From: UBA2428 sp002343545
GTDB taxonomy: Bacteria; Bdellovibrionota; UBA2428
Length of the DNA: 19,744 nucleotides
Assembly: GCA_937952285.1 (NCBI GenBank)
Contig: CALFZE010000019.1
Span: 1-19,744, forward strand
Direction of reading: 5' to 3'
Below, piece after piece: positions 1 through 14,837 of the stretch. Both the position numbers and the translations under genes were made by a program. Below the pieces are notes generated by a model. That model had not been told where the DNA came from. It saw nothing but the letters and a program-made list of their open reading frames with translations, and made no database searches. Positions within the stretch are counted from its first letter, which is position 1, and every line of letters starts with the position of its first letter.

Positions 1-1600
1 TCGCTTTGAGCGAAACGAGATTCCCCGCGCCACGATCGCGCGGCGACAACTCGAGCGTGATCGAAGCGAAGACTTGCTTGCCGGCGACGAGGCGCTGGCA
101 GACTCCCTCCGCGCTCCCGGTAGACATCGGGGCTTCTTTATAAGCGACTTGCGCCTTACCCACGTTCGCGTTGACTTTGTGTTCGCGGAAAAGCCGGTCG
201 ACGATGATTTCGAGGTGCAGTTCGCCCATGCCGGAAATCAGGGTTTGGCCCGTTTCTTCGTTCTGGCGCACGCGGAAGGAAGGATCTTCCCAAGCCATCT
301 TCTCGAGGCTCGACGAGAGCTTATCTTGATCGGCCTTCGTCTTCGGTTCGATGGCGACCGAGATGACCGGCTCGGGGAAAGTCATTCTTTCGTACTGGAT
401 CGGAGCGCGATCGTCGGACAAGGTATCGCCCGTCATCGTCAAGCGAAGGCCGGCCAATGCGACGATCTCGCCCGCCGAAGCGGACGTGATGTCTTCGCGT
501 TTGTTCGCGTGCATCCGCAGGATGCGCCCCACCCTTTCACGCTTCCCCTTCACGACATTCAAGACGTTCTGGTTAGACTCAAGTACGCCGCTGTAGATCC
601 GGATGAAGGTCAGGCTGCCGACGTAGGAATCCCACATGATCTTGAACGCGAGCGCCGAAAAGGGCTCCTTGGGATCCGCTTTGCGGGTCAGCACCTTTTC
701 GTGGTTATCGGGTTCGAAGCCCGAAGCCGCGGGAATATCCAGCGGCGAAGGCAGGAAATCGACGATCGCATCGAGCAAATACTGAACGCCGCGATTCTTG
801 AAGCTCGATCCGCAAAGCACGGGAACCATCGCAAGCGAAAGCGTTCCCTTCCGGATCGCCCGGCGCACGAGCTCTTCGGAAAGGTCTTCGCCTTCGAGAT
901 ACTTATTCATGACTTCGTCGTCGTACTCCGCGACGGCGTCGAGCATCTCGGCCCGCGCGGCTTCGGCCGCTTCCTTAAGCTCGCCCGAAACCGGCGCCTT
1001 CTCGAAGGTCGCCCCGAGCGACGTATCGTCTTTTTTCCAAAGTACCGTCTCCATACGCACCAAGTCGACGAAACCTTCGAACGCGTCCTCGGCGCCGATC
1101 GGCAGCACGATCTTCACGGGTTTTGCCGCCAAGCGTTCCTGGATCTGCTTCACGACGTCATCGAAATTCGCGCCGACGCGATCCATCTTGTTCACGAAGG
1201 CAAGGCGCGGGACGTGATACTTGTTGGCCTGACGCCAAACCGTCTCGGACTGGGGCTCGACCCCGCTCACGGCGCAAAAGACGCCTACGGCGCCGTCCAG
1301 GACGCGTAGGGATCGCTCAACCTCGATCGTGAAGTCGACGTGTCCGGGCGTGTCGATGATGTTGATCCGATGCTCGCGCCAAAAGCAGGTCGTCGCGGCC
1401 GAAGTGATCGTGATGCCTCGCTCCCGCTCTTGCTCCATCCAATCCATCGTCGTCGAGCCGTCATGGACCTCGCCGATCTTATGGTTGATCCCCGTGTAGT
1501 ACAGGATGCGCTCGGTCGTCGTCGTCTTGCCGGCGTCGATGTGCGCGATGATGCCAATGTTACGGTAGCGTTCGAGAGAAACTTTCTTGAGATCCGACAC
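1..1600 (-). CDS. fusA: Elongation factor G, N-terminal 533 residues (truncated by window edge)
   Basis: Translational GTPase that drives mRNA-tRNA translocation and/or ribosome recycling. The minus-strand frame gives G1 AHIDAGKT (residues 19-26), the switch RGITIT (61-66), G3 DTPGH (83-87) and G4 NKMD (137-140), then domains II-III with EDPSFRV and ISGMGELHLEII, and the start of domain IV (VGKAQVAYKEA, 480-490). About 160-170 C-terminal residues should lie beyond base 1. The start is GTG at 1600: an in-frame TAG lies four codons upstream, no other start fits, and AGAAGG sits 5-6 bases before it. It is the last visible gene of an rpsL-rpsG-fusA cluster, 23 bases after a small secreted-protein gene. 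The loop that normally reads SGGRGQYG in domain IV is replaced here (about residues 503-512, RLVAGKQVFA). This resembles the divergent EF-G classes described in spirochaetes, planctomycetes and deltaproteobacteria (spdEFG); assignment to one of them is inference. Confidence 0.95.
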   Translation of the reverse strand, partial: MSDLKKVSLERYRNIGIIAHIDAGKTTTTERILYYTGINHKIGEVHDGSTTMDWMEQERERGITITSAATTCFWREHRINIIDTPGHVDFTIEVERSLRVLDGAVGVFCAVSGVEPQSETVWRQANKYHVPRLAFVNKMDRVGANFDDVVKQIQERLAAKPVKIVLPIGAEDAFEGFVDLVRMETVLWKKDDTSLGATFEKAPVSGELKEAAEAARAEMLDAVAEYDDEVMNKYLEGEDLSEELVRRAIRKGTLSLAMVPVLCGSSFKNRGVQYLLDAIVDFLPSPLDIPAASGFEPDNHEKVLTRKADPKEPFSALAFKIMWDSYVGSLTFIRIYSGVLESNQNVLNVVKGKRERVGRILRMHANKREDITSASAGEIVALAGLRLTMTGDTLSDDRAPIQYERMTFPEPVISVAIEPKTKADQDKLSSSLEKMAWEDPSFRVRQNEETGQTLISGMGELHLEIIVDRLFREHKVNANVGKAQVAYKEAPMSTGSAEGVCQRLVAGKQVFASITLELSPRDRGAGNLVSLKA

Positions 1601-1623
1601 GCGGACCTTCTATCAGACGCCCC

Positions 1624-2151
1624 TCATTCGGTCAGCGAAAGCTTCTCGAAAGAAGAAGACTTCCGTCGGAAGGCCCAAGATGCGCCCTCGCACTCGAAGA
1701 GCGCTAAAACGGAGTGCGTCGCATGAAAAGAGGCGGGCTCCGCTTTACGGCAAGGACGGTAACCCTTCCCGCAAGCCGTCTGAACAAGACCGGGCTTCAA
1801 GGAGTCTAACAAATAGAGCTCCCGGAGATCCGAGGCGCTCTCCCCGCTCGCCAAAGTTTTCGCCTGCGCACGAAGCGCGGTCTTCAAACGCAGTCGGAAC
1901 TTGCGGCCGTTTGGCGAAAACTCGAGCCAAGCGGAATCGCGTTTTTTGTCCCCGTCGAAATCACCGCTTAGCCGATAGGGATTTCGCTTAGCGAGGTGAT
2001 CTCCGCAGCGATGCGACGTCCAAACCCGAGGCTCGGAATAGGTCGACGGACCGGGACGTCGCGTTTTCGCAAAAGCGAGCGACGAACAAAAAACAAAAAG
2101 CCCGAGAACCCAAAGGTTCCCGGGCTTCAGCTTGGCCTTTAAAAGGGCCAA
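1624..2151 (-). CDS. Small putative secreted protein between rpsG and fusA
   Basis: Not a recognised family. The proposed start is TTG at 2151, four bases past the rpsG stop, giving 175 aa. It begins MALLKAKLKPGN and continues into a hydrophobic stretch (LWVLGLFVF) ending in an AFA|KT signal-peptidase I-type site near residue 28. The predicted mature part has DFDGDKKRD, an Asp-rich DxDxD...D pattern like calcium loops of VCBS/FG-GAP or dockerin-like repeats, and four cysteines (HRCGDH, TACGKGYRPC, FECEG). The open frame extends further upstream inside rpsG, but there it is only a shadow of S7. No good Shine-Dalgarno is visible, so expression may rely on reinitiation after rpsG. Its first codons coincide with a strong terminator hairpin (see that entry). 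The start codon is uncertain; a coding role is supported by the signal-peptide architecture and by the frame running intact to 23 bases before fusA. Confidence 0.6.
   Translation of the reverse strand: MALLKAKLKPGNLWVLGLFVFCSSLAFAKTRRPGPSTYSEPRVWTSHRCGDHLAKRNPYRLSGDFDGDKKRDSAWLEFSPNGRKFRLRLKTALRAQAKTLASGESASDLRELYLLDSLKPGLVQTACGKGYRPCRKAEPASFHATHSVLALFECEGASWAFRRKSSSFEKLSLTE
2088..2126 (-). terminator. Rho-independent terminator after rpsG
   Basis: In minus-strand RNA, AGCCCGGGAACC (2126-2115), loop UUUG (2114-2111) and GGUUCUCGGGCU (2110-2099) form a 12-bp stem with one G.U pair, followed by a U-rich run (UUUUUGUUUUUUG). This is a textbook intrinsic terminator 30 bases past the rpsG stop. 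It would reduce transcription into the secreted-protein gene and fusA. The same bases encode the signal-peptide core of that small gene, so translation through it could oppose folding. Confidence 0.8.
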
Positions 2152-2155
2152 AGAA

Positions 2156-2626
2156 CTACCAACGGAAGTGCGCGAACGCCTTGTTCGCGTCTGCCATCTT
2201 ATGAACGTCTTCACGTTTCTTGATAGCACCACCGCGGTTCTCGGCGGCATCCAGAAGCTCAGCGGCGAGCTTCTCGGTCATGTTCTTGCCGGCGCGCTCT
2301 TTCGAGTACGAAATGATCCAGCGAGAAGCAAGGGTTTGGCGACGATCCGGACGAACTTCGACCGGAACTTGGTAGGTCGCACCACCAACGCGGCGGGAGC
2401 GAACTTCCACCGACGGCTTGGCGTTGTTCAGAGCTTTTTTGAAGATCTTCAAGGGGTCGTCTGACAGCTTCTTTTCGATGATATCGAAAGCGCCGTAAAC
2501 GATCGCTTCCGCGGTCGACTTTTTACCGTCCCGCATGACGTCGTTCATGAACTTGGCGACAACCTTATCATTGAACTTCGGGTCAGGAATGATCTTACGT
2601 TTCTCAGGTACGCGACGACGTGCCAT
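2156..2626 (-). CDS. rpsG: 30S ribosomal protein S7
   Basis: Primary 16S rRNA-binding protein that organises the head of the 30S subunit near the E and P sites. The 156-residue product is the normal length and starts MARRRVPEKRKIIPDP. It carries the S7 signature around residues 20-60 (KFMNDVMRDGKKSTAEAIVY) and the RRVGGATYQVPVEVRPDRR beta-hairpin region (about 78-96), and ends in AFAHFRW. The ATG at 2626 is preceded by AGAAGGAAG at good spacing, 18 bases after rpsL. In E. coli S7 is the translational repressor of the str operon acting on the rpsL-rpsG intergenic RNA; the 18-base junction here is too short for that ~100-base structure, so any control would differ (inference). Confidence 0.98.
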   Translation of the reverse strand: MARRRVPEKRKIIPDPKFNDKVVAKFMNDVMRDGKKSTAEAIVYGAFDIIEKKLSDDPLKIFKKALNNAKPSVEVRSRRVGGATYQVPVEVRPDRRQTLASRWIISYSKERAGKNMTEKLAAELLDAAENRGGAIKKREDVHKMADANKAFAHFRW

Positions 2627-2644
2627 GTATCAGCTTCCTTCTAC

Positions 2645-3019
2645 TTACGCTTTGGGCGCTTTAGCGCCGTACTTGGAGCGGCTTTGTTTACGGTTAGCGA
2701 CACCTTGGGTATCGAGCGTACCGCGAACGATGTGGTAACGAACACCCGGAAGGTCCTTAACGCGACCGCCACGGATCAGGACCACGGAGTGTTCCTGAAG
2801 GTTGTGGCCAATGCCCGGGATGTAGGAGATGACTTCGAAGCCGTTGGTGAGCTTCACCTTGGCGACTTTACGAAGAGCCGAGTTCGGCTTCTTCGGCGTC
2901 TGCGTGTAAACACGGGTGCAAACGCCACGACGTTGCGGGCTCTTTTGGAGCGCAGGCGACTTCGACTTGTACTTGACCTTCTTACGGCCATTCGCGATCA
3001 GCTGGTTAATTGTCGGCAT
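2645..3019 (-). CDS. rpsL: 30S ribosomal protein S12
   Basis: Decoding-centre protein of the 30S subunit. The 124-residue product starts MPTINQLIANGRKKVKYKSK and contains TPKKPNSALRKVAKV (41-55) and GGRVKDLPGVRYH (84-96). The lysines equivalent to E. coli K42 and K87 (K43 and K88 when Met is counted) are present, so the streptomycin-sensitive state is expected at these sites. D89, the position that is methylthiolated in many bacteria, is also present. It is the first gene of the str cluster, 146 bases after rpoC, and an inverted repeat lies in that gap. Confidence 0.98.
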   Translation of the reverse strand: MPTINQLIANGRKKVKYKSKSPALQKSPQRRGVCTRVYTQTPKKPNSALRKVAKVKLTNGFEVISYIPGIGHNLQEHSVVLIRGGRVKDLPGVRYHIVRGTLDTQGVANRKQSRSKYGAKAPKA

Positions 3020-3089
3020 AAGTACCTAATTTCTCTAATCTTTCCGTTCTTTCGTTTTGTCTTTCGACTTAACGACCCGCCTTTATTGA

Positions 3090-3123
3090 GGCGATCGACC
3101 CGCAACTCTTCAAGTCGATCGCC
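3090..3123 (-). promoter_or_regulatory. Perfect 10-bp inverted repeat in the rpoC-rpsL gap
   Basis: GGCGATCGAC (3090-3099) and GTCGATCGCC (3114-3123) are exact reverse complements around a 14-base spacer. No T-run follows on either strand, so it does not look like a simple terminator. Read as minus-strand RNA, the second arm can also pair through CGCCU with the AGGCG about six bases further on, giving two mutually exclusive hairpins. It could be an mRNA control structure for rpsL or a DNA operator; the sequence cannot separate these. Confidence 0.45.
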
Positions 3124-3125
3124 AG

Positions 3126-3154
3126 CCTTAATGCAGAGCCTCAGTTCCTGTCAA
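3126..3154 (-). promoter_or_regulatory. Possible weak promoter for the rpsL cluster
   Basis: A perfect TTGACA (complement of 3149-3154) lies just after the rpoC stop, with TTAAGG at a 17-base spacing (complement of 3126-3131). The -10 match is poor, so this is only a candidate. If used, the transcript would start inside the neighbouring inverted repeat. Confidence 0.25.
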
Positions 3155-3165
3155 CAACCGTCCCT

Positions 3166-7284
<4,119 letters not shown>

Positions 7285-7311
7285 ATGTTCGCCTCAAGTC
7301 CTTCCTGAAAG

Positions 7312-11427
<4,116 letters not shown>

Positions 11428-11463
11428 TGAACTCCCTCACGGTAACCCAAGCTTTGGGCCCGT

Positions 11464-11506
11464 AAACTCAAAGAGCCAAGGCCCCGGAACGCCCGAGACC
11501 TTGGCT
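11464..11506 (-). terminator. Attenuator-like hairpin between rplL and rpoB
   Basis: In minus-strand RNA, AGCCAAGG (11506-11499) pairs with CCUUGGCU (11481-11474). The inner UCUCGG / CCGGGG extends the stem to about 14 bp with G.U pairs, around a GCGUU loop. A broken U-rich stretch (CUUUGAGUUU) follows. E. coli has a partial terminator in the same junction that lowers rpoBC relative to rplJL; the same role here is inferred. Confidence 0.6.
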
Positions 11507-11549
11507 TAAATAACCGAAATCAAGTGGCCTACAGCGGGCCACTACGAAC

Positions 11550-11930
11550 TTACTTGATCTCGACCTTAGCGCCGGCTGCTTCGAGAGCCTTCTTCATGGT
11601 CTCTGCGTCAGCCTTGGACACGCCTTCCTTGACGGCCTTCGGAGCGCCTTCCACGAGGTCTTTAGCTTCCTTCAAGCCGAGGCCCGTGATCGTGCGCACT
11701 TCTTTGATCGTGTTGATCTTGTTCGCGCCGCCGTCGACGAGCATGACCGTGAATTCGGTCTTCTCTTCAACCGGAGCAGCCGCCGCAGCGCCACCGCCGC
11801 CGGCCATCATGGCAACGGGAGCCGCAGCCGACACGCCGAATTTGTCTTCGACCTTCTTGATGAGCTCGGAGAGCTCAAGGACGGTCATGTTGGCGATAGA
11901 GTCGATGATTTGTTCTTGCGAAAGCGACAT
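11550..11930 (-). CDS. rplL: 50S ribosomal protein L7/L12
   Basis: Stalk protein that recruits translational GTPases (IF2, EF-Tu, EF-G) to the ribosome and binds L10 as dimers. The 126-residue product has the N-terminal dimerisation helix region (about 4-33), an Ala/Gly/Pro hinge (about 35-54, with AGGGGAAAAAP), and the globular C-terminal domain carrying KTEFTVML, ITGLGLKEAKDLVE and a final KVEIK. Length and order are typical. It lies 36 bases after rplJ, so the two stalk genes are almost certainly co-transcribed. Confidence 0.98.
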   Translation of the reverse strand: MSLSQEQIIDSIANMTVLELSELIKKVEDKFGVSAAAPVAMMAGGGGAAAAAPVEEKTEFTVMLVDGGANKINTIKEVRTITGLGLKEAKDLVEGAPKAVKEGVSKADAETMKKALEAAGAKVEIK

Positions 11931-11966
11931 GTTCTTTTCTCCTAGTTATTCCAATTAAGAGTTTGG

Positions 11967-12488
11967 TTACTGTTTGTCTTTTTGATCTTTTACGGCGACC
12001 AACACGTTGGCGAGCCCACGAGGCGTCGCGGCCAGAACTCTTGCAAACCCAGACAGAGGCGCTTGCAACGTTCCCGCTAGCATCGCGAGAAGCGTGTTCC
12101 GATCCGGCAACTTCGAGAGAGCCGTAACGTCTTTACCGGACATCAACTTGGATCCGAGCGAACCAGACTTCAGCTGGAGCGGGCTCGTATCCGAGAGGCT
12201 GCCGAGAACGGCTTTGGCCACGGCCACCGGGTCCTTGTACGAGAAGGCAACGGCGATCGGTCCTTTGAACTGATCGGCAATACCTTCGAACGCGGATCCC
12301 TTGGCGGCGATGCGAGCCAAGCGGTTCTTGATGACTTTGAGTTCGCCCTCGCCCTCGCGGACTTTTTTGCGAAGTTCGTAGAGAGCGCCCACCGTCATGC
12401 CACGGTATTCCGTGACGAAAGCGGCGTTCGACTTCTGGAACTTCTCGCGGAGGATCTCGACGGCGCTGGATTTTTCAACGCGATTCAT
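11967..12488 (-). CDS. rplJ: 50S ribosomal protein L10
   Basis: Base of the ribosomal stalk; binds 23S rRNA with L11 and anchors L7/L12 dimers through its C-terminal helix. The 173-residue product begins MNRVEKSSAVEILREKF and has the family core FVTEYRGMTVGALYELRKKV and ELKVIKNRLARIA, then a C-terminal helix region ending VAVKDQKDKQ. The ATG at 12488 starts only 8 bases after the rplA stop, so no separate L10 leader RNA can fit between them; translation is probably coupled to rplA. Confidence 0.97.
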   Translation of the reverse strand: MNRVEKSSAVEILREKFQKSNAAFVTEYRGMTVGALYELRKKVREGEGELKVIKNRLARIAAKGSAFEGIADQFKGPIAVAFSYKDPVAVAKAVLGSLSDTSPLQLKSGSLGSKLMSGKDVTALSKLPDRNTLLAMLAGTLQAPLSGFARVLAATPRGLANVLVAVKDQKDKQ

Positions 12489-12496
12489 GATTCACC

Positions 12497-13180
12497 TCAA
12501 ACGAACTGCGTGGGATCAAGCTTGACCCCAGGGCTCATGGCACCCGAAAGGGTGACCGATTTAACGTATGCGCCCTTGGAGGTCGCGGGTTTCAGTTTCA
12601 GAATCGTCTCGGAGAGCGCTTTGAAGTTTTCCTTCAGCTTGTCCGAACCGAACGACTTCTTGCCGATCGGCGAGTGGACGATACCGGCCTTCTCGGCGCG
12701 GAACTCGACTTTACCCTTACGCTCTTCGTTGATCGCCTTGACGACGTCCATCGTGACCGTACCGGTCTTCGGGTTCGGCATAAGACCGCGGGGGCCGAGG
12801 ATCTTACCGACCTTCGACACCGCGACCATCATGTCGGGGGTCGCAATGACTTTATCGAAATCGAGCCATCCGCCCGTGATCTTCTCAACGAGGTCTTCGG
12901 CGCCGACGTAGTCAGCTCCGGCCGATTGAGCTTCAACGGCCTTCGGGCCCTTGGCGAAGACAACGACGCGAACCTTGTTGCCGAGACCGTTCGGGAGAAC
13001 CGTCGCGCCGCGGACCTGTTGGTCCGATTGCTTGACGTCGACGCCCAAACGGAAAGCGACGTTAACGGTTTCGTCGAACTTCGTCGCCTTGAACTTCGAG
13101 AGAACTTCGAAGGCTTCGTCGATCGTGTGCTTCTTCTGACGGTCGAAGAGCTTCAGGTTATTGACGTGACGCTTACCCAC
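12497..13180 (-). CDS. rplA: 50S ribosomal protein L1
   Basis: L1-stalk protein that helps move deacylated tRNA out of the E site, and in many bacteria represses its own operon by binding the rplK leader. The 227-residue product starts MGKRHVNNLKLFD and carries the family signature KVGKILGPRGLMPNPKTGTV (about 137-156), with the two-domain layout expected from length. The start is 9 bases after the rplK stop, and rplJ follows 8 bases downstream. Confidence 0.98.
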   Translation of the reverse strand: MGKRHVNNLKLFDRQKKHTIDEAFEVLSKFKATKFDETVNVAFRLGVDVKQSDQQVRGATVLPNGLGNKVRVVVFAKGPKAVEAQSAGADYVGAEDLVEKITGGWLDFDKVIATPDMMVAVSKVGKILGPRGLMPNPKTGTVTMDVVKAINEERKGKVEFRAEKAGIVHSPIGKKSFGSDKLKENFKALSETILKLKPATSKGAYVKSVTLSGAMSPGVKLDPTQFV

Positions 13181-13189
13181 AGCTTCTCC

Positions 13190-13621
13190 TTAGCCCACAA
13201 CGTCCAGGCCCATGGAGCGGGCGGCGCCCACAACTTGGGACATGGCGGATTCAACGGTGAAACAGTTCATGTCTTTGATCTTTTGCTCGGCGATTTGCTT
13301 CACTTGAGCCATCGTCACCTTGCCGACCTTCGTCTTGTTCGGAACGCCCGAGCCCGACTCGATCTTAGCGGCCTTCTTGAGAAGCGCCGCGACCGGGGGG
13401 GTCTTGGTGATGAACGTGAACGACTTGTCCGAGAAAACGGTGATGACGATCGGGATGATCAAACCTTCAGCGGCCTGCGGCTGAGTTCTAGCGTTGAACT
13501 CCTTGCAGAACTGCATGATGTTGACCCCAGCCTGACCAAGGGCGGGACCCACGGGCGGAGCCGGGTTCGCCTTGCCGGCAGGGATCTGGAGTTTAACGTA
13601 CCCCGTTACCTTCTTTGCCAT
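13190..13621 (-). CDS. rplK: 50S ribosomal protein L11
   Basis: GTPase-associated-centre protein and target region of thiopeptide antibiotics; also needed for RelA-type stringent activation. The 143-residue product has the N-terminal thiopeptide-contact segment PAGKANPAPPVGPALGQ (about 14-30), FNARTQ, and the RNA-binding C-terminal domain with KVGKVTMAQVKQIAEQK and ARSMGLDV. An AGGAAGAGG purine run precedes the ATG at 13621. Two hairpins lie in the 105-base gap from nusG, a plausible site for L1 feedback control. Confidence 0.98.
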   Translation of the reverse strand: MAKKVTGYVKLQIPAGKANPAPPVGPALGQAGVNIMQFCKEFNARTQPQAAEGLIIPIVITVFSDKSFTFITKTPPVAALLKKAAKIESGSGVPNKTKVGKVTMAQVKQIAEQKIKDMNCFTVESAMSQVVGAARSMGLDVVG

Positions 13622-13645
13622 TTGGCACCTCTTCCTAGTGCATGC

Positions 13646-13701
13646 GAGCTTCGCGAAAAGCTCTCCTAGATAAGGAGGACGACTTAAAAGGGCGCGTCCT
13701 C
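13646..13701 (-). promoter_or_regulatory. Paired hairpins in the rplK leader
   Basis: Two perfect stems lie between nusG and rplK: GAGGACG/CGTCCTC (arms 13675-13681 and 13695-13701, 13-base loop) and GAGCTT/AAGCTC (arms 13646-13651 and 13658-13663, 6-base loop). Neither is followed by a T-run, so they are not obvious terminators. L1 regulates L11-L1 operons by binding leader RNA in several bacteria; such a role here is inference from position. Confidence 0.4.
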
Positions 13702-13726
13702 TTGACCCAATCTAACGAACGAAAAC

Positions 13727-14311
13727 TTAGGACTTCTCGACCTGGATGAAATCCAATTCCACGGGCGTCGCGCGGCCGAAGATCGAGACCAGAACGCGCA
13801 ACTTGCTCTTTTCGGGACGGACTTCTTCGACCGTTCCGTTGAAGTTCGAGAAAGGTCCATCGATAACGCGAACGTTGTCGCCTTCTTTGAAGCTGTACTT
13901 CGGCTTGGCCTTCTGAGCACCTTCCGTCATTTGGTTGGTGATGCGAAGGACTTCGTCTTCCGACAGCGAGGGCGGCGTCCGCTGGCTTCCGACGAAGCCA
14001 GTGATACGCGGAGTATGCTTAACGATGCCCCAAGTCTCATCCGTCAGATGCATTTTGACGAGGATGTAACCAGGAAAGAATTTACGCTCCGTGGACCGCT
14101 TTTGGCCCTTCACAAGCTCGACGACGGACTCGACCGGAATAAGAACATCGCCAAAGTGCGCTTGTTGGTTAAACCGTTGAATACGCTCTTGAAGGGAGGC
14201 TTTTGCCTTCGCTTCATAACCCGATTGCGTGTGAACGATATACCACTTCAACTCGTAGGAAGTATCCAACGGGCCTTCTTGGCTCGGATTTTGCGGTCCA
14301 TCGATTGACAT
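13727..14311 (-). CDS. nusG: Transcription termination/antitermination factor NusG
   Basis: General elongation factor that binds the beta' clamp, suppresses or directs pausing, and bridges to Rho or ribosomal protein S10. The 194-residue product has an unusually polar N-terminal extension (about 20 residues, MSIDGPQNPSQEGPLDTS). The NGN domain follows (KWYIVHTQSGYEAKAKASL, FFPGYILVKM, ITGFVGS), and then the KOW domain (FKEGDNVRVIDGPFSNFNGT). The start ATG at 14311 has only a weak AGGA upstream. It lies 115 bases after secE with a hairpin between. Confidence 0.97.
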   Translation of the reverse strand: MSIDGPQNPSQEGPLDTSYELKWYIVHTQSGYEAKAKASLQERIQRFNQQAHFGDVLIPVESVVELVKGQKRSTERKFFPGYILVKMHLTDETWGIVKHTPRITGFVGSQRTPPSLSEDEVLRITNQMTEGAQKAKPKYSFKEGDNVRVIDGPFSNFNGTVEEVRPEKSKLRVLVSIFGRATPVELDFIQVEKS

Positions 14312-14364
14312 AAGGCACTTTTCCTATGCAGAGGCAGAAAGACTTTCAAGGGAATAGTTGCAAA

Positions 14365-14402
14365 TTCCAAAAGAATGCGAATCGCGCTTTCGACTTTTGG
14401 AA
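14365..14402 (-). repeat. Inverted repeat between secE and nusG
   Basis: TTCCAAAAG (14365-14373) and CTTTTGGAA (14394-14402) are exact reverse complements, with an inner CGAA/TTCG pair inside the 20-base spacer. As RNA this gives a two-part hairpin in the secE-nusG message. No U-run follows, so it may be an RNA-processing or stability element rather than a terminator. Confidence 0.45.
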
Positions 14403-14426
14403 GCTACGACCAAGGGTCCGAAATTT

Positions 14427-14807
14427 TTAGGCTCCGATAAGCGTCCGGATCAGTGCCGTCAGGCCGAGATCCAAGAAGCCCAGAACGATCCCCGCAAGGA
14501 TGACGGTGAGGATAACCACAACCGTGCCAACCTGAACTTCCTTGGTGGAAGGCCAGTGAACTTTGACCAGCTCCGAGACACCATCCGTCGTGAAGTTCAC
14601 GGCGGTAGCGCTACGGCGCAAAAGAATAAACGTAAGAAGGGCCAGAAGCCCCGGAACAACGTGATGGAGGGCATCCGCCTGAGGGCCGATGCGACGAACA
14701 AGCTGGAAGTAGCCAACCAGCTGCTCCGTGACCGCGCGCGTCACAAACCAGACACAAACAGCCCCACCGATGAAGAGGGCGTTTACGTATTTGGAATACT
14801 TATTCAT
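14427..14807 (-). CDS. secE: Preprotein translocase subunit SecE
   Basis: Essential clamp subunit of the SecYEG protein-export channel in the inner membrane. Starting at ATG 14807 gives 126 aa, MNKYSKYVNA. An in-frame ATG 24 bases further up starts in the tRNA-secE spacer and has poorer context, while AGTAGGTG lies just before 14807. Three hydrophobic segments are visible (about residues 10-25, 49-64 and 95-118). The conserved amphipathic region before the last one reads ELVKVHWPSTKEVQVGT. This is the three-membrane-span form seen in E. coli rather than the one-span short form. Its 5' end is 30 bases from tRNA-Trp. Confidence 0.95.
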   Translation of the reverse strand: MNKYSKYVNALFIGGAVCVWFVTRAVTEQLVGYFQLVRRIGPQADALHHVVPGLLALLTFILLRRSATAVNFTTDGVSELVKVHWPSTKEVQVGTVVVILTVILAGIVLGFLDLGLTALIRTLIGA

Positions 14808-14837
14808 GACACCTACTATAGAAAGAGTCACAGAAAC

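Noticed and set aside
74..1309. Long plus-strand open frame (411 codons) over fusA
   Set aside because: It is the antisense shadow of fusA. The minus-strand frame carries all EF-G motifs, and the plus-strand protein is low-complexity and charge-biased.
2152..2250. Upstream extension of the secreted-protein frame into rpsG
   Set aside because: This part only reads the S7 coding region in another frame. The signal peptide and sensible composition begin at about the TTG at 2151.
14815..14820. TATAGT box between tRNA-Trp and secE as a secE promoter
   Set aside because: At 17 bases upstream the sequence is CCGCCA inside the tRNA 3' end, with no -35 resemblance.
14808..14837. Possible rpmG (L33) gene between tRNA-Trp and secE
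   Set aside because: The gap is only 30 bases, so it cannot hold the roughly 50-codon gene found here in many bacteria.
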